Shown: one piece after another, positions 56,279 to 64,000 of the stretch
Numbering within the stretch: the stretch's first letter is position 1
Layout: each line of letters opens with the position of its first letter
Source of the DNA: Deroplatys truncata
Taxonomy: Eukaryota > Arthropoda > Insecta > Mantodea > Mantidae
Assembly (NCBI GenBank): GCA_030765065.1
Contig: CM060989.1
Location: 41,159,501 to 41,223,500, forward strand
Reading direction: 5' to 3'
Length of the DNA: 64,000 nucleotides
Translations under genes and position numbers: made by a program
The notes under the pieces: generated by a model
Seen by the model: only the letters and a program-made list of their open reading frames with translations
The model's database searches: none
Told to the model about the DNA's origin: nothing

Positions 56279-57019
56279 TTTGATGTGTTACACACATATG
56301 ACTTTCTTTACTCTTGTACAAACTATTTTTACAAACGCTTATTCTCCATTTACTTCATGTTAATCGAGATAAACATTTGCAGACTATGTTATTGCTAATT
56401 TTCTTGTAGATGTAAGGGGAATATATATTTACAAGGGCAATATAGAAATGCATTAGCCTTTAAGCACATACATATCTCTTAATAGCTGGTTGCTAGGTGC
56501 AGCACCATTCCCTTTGCCACAAATTAATACTCTTTGCATATCCAAGACAAAAAATGAGTAACGAATTCCCATTTGAGAAAATAAGTATTGAAAAATTTAA
56601 GGGAATAACAAGTAATGTCTCGAAAATGGTTCACTCAGCAAAAAAAATGTATACGGCATAAATTGTGTATTTTAACCGATCTACATTTTTTGTGTAGTAA
56701 AATTTTGTCTATCTCTTATGGTTTACCAGTTATGCAAAAGTCGTTCACAATGAAGAATACTTTTGGAGACATTCCCAGGAAATTCAAGATATATATTTTA
56801 TTTGTCATAAAAATATCTTAAACATATGATATTTTAATCAAAATCGTTAGTGCCATTTTTTAGAAAATTAAAATTTTCGAAAAATCTTCCATGTAAAGGG
56901 TAATCTGGGGTGGGGGATTTTCTTGAAAACCTTCGTGTCGCATCCTTGGAAGATACTGAACCTATATACCATGTTTGGTGTTTATCCGACTGTTCGTTTC
57001 TGAGTTATGCTGTTCACAG

Positions 57020-57050
<31 letters not shown>

Positions 57051-57177
57051 CATGTTTCCAAAAATTTTTTTTTTGGATTCAGGGTATCAAAACATGTATT
57101 TCCGCTGAAATCTCGGTATCGAATTTTTGGGTGGAATACAATACTTCCCCTACTTACTATACGTAGTAGAGAAAGTA
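56279..57177 (+). mobile_element. Family H repeat, complete copy
   Basis: Both ends are present (TTTGATGTGTTACACACATA ... TACTATACGTAGTAGAGAAA GTA). It is very similar to the copy at 19392-20316, including CAGCACCATTCCCTTTGCCA. The CA tract is at 57018-57048. The high similarity suggests both moved recently from the same source. Confidence 0.92.
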
Positions 57178-57379
57178 ATTAGTCAGTAAAAATATTCAGT
57201 AGTTCCTATTTTATTGCATAATGGGCCCTACTTTAAAAACATCCTTCGTATATGCACCATTCTTCAGAAATGTTAACCTTTCTCTTACAACTATTATTGA
57301 TATTTTCAGGGCTCTAAAGAGGTTTGAAAATAACATTATAATTACAAAATATTTGAGTGCAAATTTCACTAAGCTTCCA
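57178..57379. other. Unassigned spacer between two family H copies
   Basis: Nothing was recognised. Confidence 0.4.
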
Positions 57380-58168
57380 CTACCTCTATCGTTTATTAGT
57401 GGGTACACAAACCATTCTTTGGAAAGCTTATTTTTCTATGGTCTACATTTAATCCAAATAAACCTTCGCGGAAATAGCTACATTACACATTTCGTTATAG
57501 ATACAAAAAGAACAGCGATAGTCAAATGTTTAAGAACTAGACGCTACATGCTGGCCTTAAAATTCCATGCTGTTTCCATGCAATTGCGATAAACAACTGA
57601 ATATTGACAGTACTTAAAAAGAATGACTAACAATTAACAACATATATCTTAGAAATGGCTGACGCCACATAAAGGTTATTTAAAATAAGTTGTGTGTTTT
57701 AAAGAGAGCTGCATTCCTTGTGTAGCACGTTTTCGTCTATCGCTTAAGTTTTACCAGTTATACAAGATTATAAAAATTCCTTCCTAATGAAGAGGACTTC
57801 AAGGGCTATTCCCAGAAAATTCATGATAAACATTGTAAATATCTTTAATATATGGGTTTTAATTAAAATCGTTGTGTCGTGTTTTAGTAAACCAAAATTT
57901 TGGAAAAGTTTTACATGTAAAAGATAGTTTTGTGGTATCGGGATTTTCTTGAAAATCTTTGTGTCATATCTTTGGAAGGTACTGACCTTAAATACCTTTA
58001 GTATTTATCTGAATTTTCGTTTTTGAGTTATGCTGTTCAGAAACATGCGCGCGCGGACATTTCCTAAAGGTGCTTTTTTAGTTTCAGTGCTCCCCCTAAC
58101 ATATATTTCCGGTGAGATCACGATATCGAATTTTTGAATGTAAGGTACTATGTACGTGGTAGAGAAAA
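57380..58168 (+). mobile_element. Family H repeat, second subfamily
   Basis: It carries the GAATGAAGAGGACTTC-type internal block (here CTAATGAAGAGGACTTCAAG), AACAGCGATAGTCAAATGTT and a right end AAGGTACTATGTACGTGGTA GAGAAAATA. The CA tract is reduced to ATGCGCGCGCGG. The complete left terminus is not evident. Confidence 0.85.
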
Positions 58169-58506
58169 TAGAAAAGTCATAACTGCATGCAGGACCTTAG
58201 CCTGCCAACCCGACTGCCGGCCTGGGCAAATGCAACCGATATGGGTAGATGTGGGCAGCATCACGCATCCACCAGCCCAAATGTTGGCTCTCGAACCCGG
58301 GATCTCTGGCTATCGCAGCTCCTCACTTTCCTCACGATGCTGAGCGAGCAATGGTCCTAAACCCGGGACTTAAAATCTGCACCTTCAAGGGTGGGTTCGA
58401 ACTCGGGCGCATTCTGTAGTTGGGAAACAGAGCACCCGCTCCAGTCCACTGTGCCACGACGCATCACGGCATTCATTTAATCCCGCAGAAATTTCAGTGT
58501 GATATA
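58169..58506. other. GC-richer unassigned stretch
   Basis: It contains two B-box-like palindromic pieces (CTCGAACCCGGGA at 58290 and GGGTTCGAACTCGGG at 58393). I cannot assign it to family S or to a tRNA fold, so it may be a fragment of another SINE. Confidence 0.35.
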
Positions 58507-59288
58507 TACCGTATTTACCCGGATCCAATGCGCCAGAGAATCTAATTCTCACATTATGTTTGAAGCTTAAAATTATGAAAAAAATGGTTTATATCGAATA
58601 TCTAGGAAAGCACACCAATTACTGAAAATAGGTAATAGGTATTTTATTTAAATTTATTTACTACAACAATGGATTTATCGTATATATAAACCATCAGTTT
58701 ATAGAATTGAAGGTGCCCTATTGTTAGGTGACATTGTTAAAGAGCAAAATTAGTGTTATGCGCTGTTTTTTTGCACCCTGTTGTTTTGATGATAACTTCC
58801 CTGGTTCCCTTAGTGTAGTTCCACAACATACATACGTATCAAACCAAATCGGCGTCTCATCAGCGTTGCCTATTTTCCCCATGGAAATTATTTGTTTCTT
58901 CCGAAGTGAAATAATATACCGCTGAAACGTTTGTAGTTTGTCCTCAAAATCTGCAGGAAGCTTCTGGCACATTGTTGTACGGCGTCTTAGAGATACACCC
59001 GTCCGCTGCATGAAATGATCCACCCATCCACGGATAACCTTAAACTCTTGTTTCGGAATACCAAGAACTTCAGCCTCCTCTTTAGCTTTCTTTCGTATAG
59101 CGTCACTCGTCACAGGTTGCCCATTCTTCCTCCTTTCACTCACAAATTCCAACATTTTTTCTTCAACTTCACGATATCTTCCTTTGCGAGGACCCGTAAA
59201 TTTTTTCCTACTCTTTTTAGTAGCAAATAATGACAATTTCTGTTTTTGCCACAAGCGAACATTGCTCTCTGATACATTGAACTCCCTT

Positions 59289-60343
59289 TGAAGTTGTTAT
59301 TTTGTTGTATCGTTATTTTTACGTTGTTATTTGCCCCACGTTGGGCGCCATTTTGAAGTAGGTTGTTGCTTCACGTATGGAAAGGCAATTTGAAGTAGAA
59401 GTTGTATTGTTGTTCGAATGTTGGGGAGCCGAACTTGAAGTTCGTTGCAATCGCACGTACGGTAAAAAGTTTCCGGTAGCCTTCGCCCCCAAATGTACTT
59501 TCCGGTGGCCTTTGCCCCAAAATGTTTAAAAAATATTAACTTTGTAATTTTGACTGTTTCTTTAAATATTTATTTTCATGTTTGCCTCGGCTGCGTCAGT
59601 ATTATTGTTAGAGACATGTTCCTCTTTGCAGGGTTGTGGTGCGACTGAAGAATGTAGGCAGCTTATAATTTTTACTTCACTCCTTTTATTAATGCTTGAC
59701 ACGATTTAAATAACACTTCACTGATATAGAGAGAGCTGCGAGATTTTTTAATTAATTACTTGCACTATTTTAACACGTAAACTATTTTTATCTCACACTG
59801 AATACATATTAAATTTCTCGAGGACTTGTCTGGCGTCCGGTTAGGAACAGTCTCTACAAGCAACACGTCCAGTTATGAGCGCTGTCTACAAGTGACTTGA
59901 TTTCTACCACATAAATTTGCAAATTTCTGTATTTCAAGTCTCTGATTGGTAATCCTAGTCCAATAGAATACCTTCATTTAATTAAAGCTTTTTCTGGTTG
60001 TTGATTGGCTATTTATTAAACTGTCACAAAAATTACATTATTGCTTCCAAGACTTACATGTATCATTATAATTTCAAATTCATTATTGCCTCAAGGATAC
60101 CTCATTGTTACCTCATTGTTAGCAACTTTTAACCTATTATTCTCACAGCTCCTATATTATTAAATTACGTAAACCATTCACATAATATTATTACATGTAT
60201 GCAATAATATAAACATATACAATGACTGTAATATACACTTTTTATATCTTGTTACATACATATATTGGTTTAATGCGGGCTGTTACTGAATTTATATTAT
60301 ATAATTCGACTGAAATCATTTAAGTGTTAAAAATACTGCCTCA
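59289..60343 (-). mobile_element. Solo LTR with 4-bp target duplication
   Basis: On the minus strand it starts TGAGGCAGTATTTTTAACAC (60343) and ends CAACTTCA (59289), the TG...CA form, 1055 bp. AAGG precedes it (60347-60344) and follows it (59288-59285). Removing the LTR and one AAGG restores an uninterrupted transposase frame across the join, which fixes the ends precisely. A TATAAAAAG box lies on the minus strand near 60240. Near its 3' end it holds TGGCGCCCAACGTGGGGC (59350-59333), an exact complement of the tRNA-Lys 3' end including CCA, within diverged repeats. A second LTR of the family ends at position 65. No internal retroelement genes are present. Confidence 0.9.
59333..59440 (-). 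repeat. tRNA-Lys primer-binding-site-like repeats inside the LTR
   Basis: Four CTTCA motifs (plus-strand TGAAG at 59289, 59354, 59391, 59436) each precede a variant of TGGCGCCCAACGTGGGGCAA or a decayed form. The one at 59350-59333 is a perfect 18-nt primer-binding site. Because CTTCA is also the LTR's own 3' end, each unit looks like a copy of the LTR-end/primer-site junction. Confidence 0.65.
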
Positions 60344-60597
60344 CCTTCCTGCCTTTCTATTACCATTTTTTCCAGCATAAAGGATTACTTTACACTTTAA
60401 AAAAGCATCATAAGATGTTCTTCTCTGTTTACCCTTGCCTCCATATCGTAACTCAATAATAGGCCAATGATAAATGAGCGGCTAGCTTGTCGCGAGTTTC
60501 CGCATCCATGTTAACTCGAGCAATCCATTGCGACGTAATAAACGAAAAATGTGAAAGAAGTTACTGGCGTTCTACACAGATTCACGTAAATACGGTA

Positions 60598-61384
60598 GTA
60601 TTTAATAGGTCATTAACTTAGCAGGTTTAAAACTGGCGGGATAGGATTTTTTAATATCTCCTTAAGCTAGACCGCCCTAGTGGAGAACTAAAACTGGGAC
60701 CTTGAGTTGAGAACGAGTTATTATTTGAGACCACACCAGCTGTAATGACTAGATAAGCAAATAACTTGAAGCACATTGCTTGAACTTCTCTAGTGATCAG
60801 AACAACATTAATAGCTTCATATCCGAGACCCTAAAACTTAGTAAAATACCTCCGATGTTGTTTAGATAGTATTTCATTATCTTGTTTTCGCCGCAGAAGA
60901 ACACGTTGTCTGTAGCGTTATTTTAACATAATGAGCCCAGGTTTATTAATTAATAATAATAATCGCAGTGGGAGATTGAGTTTTGAAAGTCAAGTCTGTG
61001 AGGATCATGGCCAGTATTGTGTGGAAGGTAACGATTCGACCGGGGGAAGATAATTTCATGCCTCACTAAGCGTTCAGTGTTTCTGCGCAGTTGTTAAGGC
61101 TTCAATAAAGCTGAAGGAAAAAGAGGGTGACGAACCTAAAAGATAAGGCTCCTAATGTGGAATATGTTTTCCGTACGTGCTCTAACAAATGAGCGGAAGA
61201 GAGGATGATCACTAAGAAGGCAAAGAGTGTAAACACTCCAGCGTAATTACCTTTAATTGCTGATACATAGATGCACAGATAGTAATGTACCTATGTATGC
61301 TTCGTTACTAACCGCATCCTATTAGCGAACGTGATGCAGCCAAGTTCTATAAATAAAACCTCATGCAAATGATAGTATCTATAC
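60598..61384. other. Unassigned
   Basis: Nothing was recognised in this 0.8-kb stretch. Confidence 0.45.
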
Positions 61385-61643
61385 CTGGTGTATTACATTC
61401 ACACGAGATTCTCTACCCTCTATCGCGTATTACTGGGTATAAAATTATTCTTAAGAAAGTTATTTTCCTAACTGCTTCATTTTAATCCAAATCAACCTTT
61501 GCAGAAATAGCTACATTACATACTTCGTTATGGGAACAGCGATAGTCAAATGTTTAAGAACTGGACGCTATATGATAGCCTTAAAATTTCATACCCTTTT
61601 CCACGACATCGACCTAAAAATCGACAGGAGTTCAAAAGAATTA
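61385..61643 (+). mobile_element. Family H repeat, left part of an interrupted copy
   Basis: The left end is diverged (GGTGTATTACATTCACACGA GATTCTCTACC), followed by internal blocks up to GACAGGAGTTCAAAAGAATT. The copy continues, after the inserted LINE, at 63844. Confidence 0.85.
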
Positions 61644-61734
61644 TTAATGAATGATTTATTGTCTACTTTGTACTTAAATGCAATTTATAAATGTTTACAA
61701 TACAATGGACATGCTTATTATTCACTTCCCCTTA

Positions 61735-63076
61735 TACAGAGCGATTTATAAAGAAATGACACATTTATTTCTTTAATTGTTTCAAAACGAGTTGTGCTAG
61801 CGACAACTTATTATACCTGAAATGCAGAGGAATTTTGGGAGATTATTAACCTCTATAGCAAATGTTGAAAATGTCCTCCATCCTGCATAAGGCACAACTC
61901 AACACGTCGTTCCATGTCACTCGTTGGAGGACTCTGTTGCCAATAGCTAGAATCTCCAGTGTAATGTTGTGCTTCAGATCGTCTAATGTCTGGGGACGTG
62001 TGTGGCATAAACCCTGGCTTTTAAGTAACCCCATTGAAAGAAGTCCGGCAATGTCAAATCCGGAAATCTCGATGGCCACAGTTCTTGGAAATTATCCGGT
62101 CGTCAAAGAAACTTGCAATTAGTGCCAAAGATTCATTTGATGTATGGCATGTAGCGCCGTCCTGCTGAAAATATCCTTGACTCAGCTCTACATCGTCTAG
62201 TTGCTCAGCAAACTCCATGAAAATCCGTCAGTACTCTGTAGTATTCACATTGTTTAAAAAAAATTGATCCCACTATTCTCTGTGCGGATATTGGGCAACA
62301 AACTCCGATTTTAACCGGGTGCATATGTGCTTCATGAATAACATGTGGATTTTCGCTGGCCAATAGCGTGAGTTATTTGCGTTCACATAGCCAGATAAGT
62401 GGAACCATGCTTCATCTGGGAACTATGTGATGAACAATATGACAGGATTTGCACAATGAACGCCTGATACCAACGACAATAATTCAGTCGTCTATCCTTA
62501 ACTGGTTCCTATAACTGATAGACAACCGTAATCCTACACGGCTTTAGGCCTGCACTTTTCACAGTTCTCTGACACATTGAGTAGCTGTACGCTGTCTTTT
62601 GCAACAACGTCTTAATGATTTTTTGGGTGATTGATTCAGTCGTGCTCTTACGTCAACAACCACCGTGGGAAGCCTAGATGAACGAGTTTTGCCTTTTTCA
62701 CCCACCAGTTGCTTCCAATTTATTTACCAGTCTCAGTATTGCGTTTCTTTGGGTTGGATTCAGAACACCAAATTCTCTATGGTATGCCCTTCGAGTAGTT
62801 GTAACTGAATTCGTAATCCCGTACTGCTTTACAAGGAAGAGTCGTTAATTTAATGTGCTCTCCATTTTCATGTTGACTAGAACAAAACCTCAAAAACAGT
62901 TGCCACAATAAAACTAACAATTACGAATAAAGCATGAACATCTGCGCATCTAGTGACAGGTAATCGAAACTCCAGAACATTCTGCTTAATTTGGTGCTAA
63001 AATTGGGGCGTTGAGTGAATTTCAAACAGAATAATTAAAGAAAGAAATGTGCCAGTTCTTCATAAATCATCCTGTA
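61735..63076 (-). mobile_element. Family M mariner-like transposon, uninterrupted copy
   Basis: This is 1342 bp, TA-flanked, with inverted ends of about 50 bp (left CAGAGCGATTTATAAAGAAA, right on the minus strand CAGGATGATTTATGAAGAAC). It is inserted in the LINE. It serves as the empty-site reference for the family H insertion at 19392. Confidence 0.92.
61790..62720 (-). pseudogene. Family M transposase, frameshifted
   Basis: Here the first catalytic Asp is still present (FPDEAWFHLSGYVNANNSR). YFQQDGATCHTSNESLALIA carries the second, and FPDLTLPDFFQWGYLK, one frame over, the third. About 38 residues separate the last two. A one-base loss just before the LWP motif near 62090 and further stops inactivate it. 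The 77- and 86-codon frames at 61846-62122 are fragments and a shadow of this gene. Confidence 0.82.
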
Positions 63077-63843
63077 TTTAACATTTTGTTGTATGGGGAA
63101 GTATAATTTTTCACTATTTACTTTTTTGCCTTGTTATCCTTTTTCCGTATTTTCTCTAATTTGCTTCACATCTCTTTTAACCACTTTTCCTAAATAGTTT
63201 CGTGCTTTCTCCATATATGCATTTGATCTTGTATAAAAATCTTCCTAACATTTAGCTCTATTGGTAAATTTTTCCATTTCTCTAGTATTAAATTCTCTCT
63301 TCCTTTATCCTGTCCTCGCATTGCAGAATATGTCAATTGTGGTGTAATTCATTACATTTAGTACATATTTCCTCCCTTCTTTTCCCTGTTAGACCACTTA
63401 AATTCATTACACCTGTCTTCGCCCATGCATACCTCACTCTGGGCTGTTTGTGGCATACTTCCATGCATCTTTGTTTTCCCTATTTCGTTTTTAAATATCT
63501 ATAATCTATTAATGATGTTTTTTCCTTGAAACTACTCATAATTTCTTGCTTTTCAATAACCTCCACTCTTGTTCTAATTTCTTTCCATAAACCCTTACTT
63601 TTGTTGTTCCTTTCCACCCATGTTTCCCCCATTCCTATTTCTTCCAATGTTGTCTGTATACTGTGCATCTAAGCTTCTTTTTTTCCGGATTTTCTCCCAT
63701 ATATCTGCTGCGTATAACATTCTTATTCCACCACTGTGCTGTATATCCTTTCTAGCCACGTAATTTGCATTTCTGGTATTTTGTTCACACATGCTCTGAT
63801 TACCTGTATCGTTTGTTTCCGCTTTGATAATACTTTTTCTTCC

Positions 63844-64000
63844 GTTCAAAAGAATTAAGCATTGAACAATTCAAACTATTAATAACTGATATCTCGGAAA
63901 CGGCTGATGCTACGAAAAAGTTACTTGAAATAAATTGTGTGTTTTAAAGAGATGTACAATTTTTGATTAGTACATTTTTGTATGTAGCTTAACGTTTACC
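63844..64000 (+). mobile_element. Family H repeat, right part of the copy interrupted by the LINE
   Basis: It resumes with the duplicated GTTCAAAAGAATTA, then GCATTGAACAATTCAAACTA and AAATTGTGTGTTTTAAAGAG, and runs off the right edge of the window. Confidence 0.88.

Larger units (their letters stand above)
58724..60475 (-). pseudogene. pogo/Tigger-type transposase: CENPB-like DNA-binding part kept, DDE core truncated, split by LTR
   Basis: 5' of the LTR (60475-60344, minus strand) a frame without ATG reads KQRRTSYDAFLKCKVILYAG then KNGNRKAGR, the first helix-turn-helix region of CENPB/Tigger proteins. 3' of the LTR it resumes in phase with EFNVSESNVRLWQKQK. The second, Tc5-type HTH follows (KMLEFVSERRKNGQPVTSDA, GIPKQEFKVIRGWVDHFMQR, TGVSLRRRTT). 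IGNADETPIWFD is the beginning of the DDE domain with its first Asp. The remainder is collapsed to about 30 residues and stops at 58724, so the second and third catalytic acids are missing. The part after the LTR is a clean 176-codon frame. As a protein it would bind DNA but not transpose. Confidence 0.85.
58507..60597 (-). mobile_element. pogo/Tigger-type DNA transposon relic, interrupted by a solo LTR
   Basis: TA-flanked inverted ends bound the element. The left is CCGTATTTACCCGGATCCAA TGCGCC (58509-58534). The right, on the minus strand, is CCGTATTTACGTGAATCTGT GTAGAACGCC (60595-60566). Without the 1055-bp LTR and its target duplication the element is about 1.03 kb. That is too short for a full pogo element, so it is also internally deleted. 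It carries a truncated transposase on the minus strand. Confidence 0.85.
61644..63843 (-). mobile_element. 5'-truncated LINE with 14-bp target duplication, itself interrupted
   Basis: GTTCAAAAGAATTA occurs at 61630-61643 and again at 63844-63857, a perfect 14-bp duplication of family H sequence. This is the signature of target-primed insertion. On the minus strand, frames near 63843-63300 read MCEQNTRNANYVARKDIQHS, GIRMLYAADIWEKIRKKRSL and, later, MNLSGLTGKRREEICTKCNE. This resembles the C-terminal region of LINE proteins, ending in a Cys-x-x-Cys knuckle. Stops and frameshifts are frequent. The 3' end at 61644 lacks a poly(A) tail and reads ...CAATAAATCATTCATTAA. The family M copy at 61735-63076 sits in its 3' part. 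Confidence 0.75.

Noticed and set aside
59333..59350. Evidence for an endogenous retrovirus
   Set aside because: A tRNA-Lys primer-site sequence alone does not show a virus. No gag, pol or env sequence was found, and a solo LTR of a retrotransposon explains it.

Overview
The window looks like gene-poor intergenic DNA from a large, AT-rich, repeat-dense arthropod (most likely insect) genome. This rests on insect-type Tc1/mariner, pogo and LINE remnants, tRNA-derived SINEs, and an LTR whose primer-binding-site-like sequence matches the 3' end of an insect-type tRNA-Lys. I could not fix the species. I found no intact host gene; nearly everything recognisable is mobile DNA, mostly decayed and often nested. 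The only host-like signals are a CpG-rich promoter-like patch with a possible short first exon (about 37.66-38.10 kb) and a frameshifted zinc-finger exon behind a CRE-type promoter motif (about 26.95-27.25 kb).

The dominant component is one dispersed family, called family H here, with about 20 copies and roughly a fifth of the window. A full copy is about 880-925 bp. It starts TCTGATGTGTTACATTCACATG, which can fold as a small hairpin, and carries ACTTTCTCTACT about 22 nt inside the left end. A variable (CA)n tract lies in the right half. The right end is an imperfect palindrome followed by AGAGAAAGTA, so AGTAGAGAAAGT at the right end is the inverted repeat of the inset left motif. Asymmetric inverted repeats, a 3' hairpin, an internal microsatellite, head-to-tail units and no obvious target duplication fit non-autonomous Helentron/Helitron2-type (DINE-like) elements. 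That classification is an inference.

Layout. 0-1.85 kb: an LTR end, then three family H units. 2.65-5.1 kb: SINEs, a rearranged mariner-like copy and a decayed transposase. 8.56-9.71 kb: a Tc1-type element. 10.5-14.5 kb: family H, SINEs, a DD34D mariner and a 5'-truncated LINE. 16.1-17.6 kb: a tandem pair of LTR-like units, one with a minisatellite expansion. 17.7-21.1 kb: family H, then a mariner-like element (family M) with family H inserted in it. 22.1-25.2 kb: a long SINE, RTE-like fragments, family H, and a short array resembling a retroelement primer-binding site. 27.0-32.4 kb: zinc-finger remnant, SINEs, a second repeat family (family G), family H and RTE fragments. 32.6-33.9 kb: a D,D41D transposon with terminal inverted repeats near 95 bp. 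33.9-37.4 kb: family H units. 37.5-39.0 kb: the promoter-like patch and unassigned DNA. 39.6-41.9 kb: two LTR-like direct repeats. 42.5-46.7 kb: family H copies in both orientations. 48.0-52.7 kb: a SETMAR-type deletion derivative, a SINE, an LTR-like repeat and a mariner. 53.7-58.2 kb: the second LTR-like repeat and more family H. 58.5-60.6 kb: a pogo/Tigger relic split by a solo LTR with a perfect 4-bp target duplication. 61.4-64 kb: a three-layer nest, family M inside a LINE (14-bp target duplication) inside family H.

The nesting gives a relative order of insertion. In the 61-64 kb nest family H is older than the LINE, which is older than the family M copy; at 18.9-21.1 kb a family H copy is younger than a family M copy. 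Both families were therefore active over overlapping periods. The host-gene content of this window is probably nil or limited to the two weak exon candidates.
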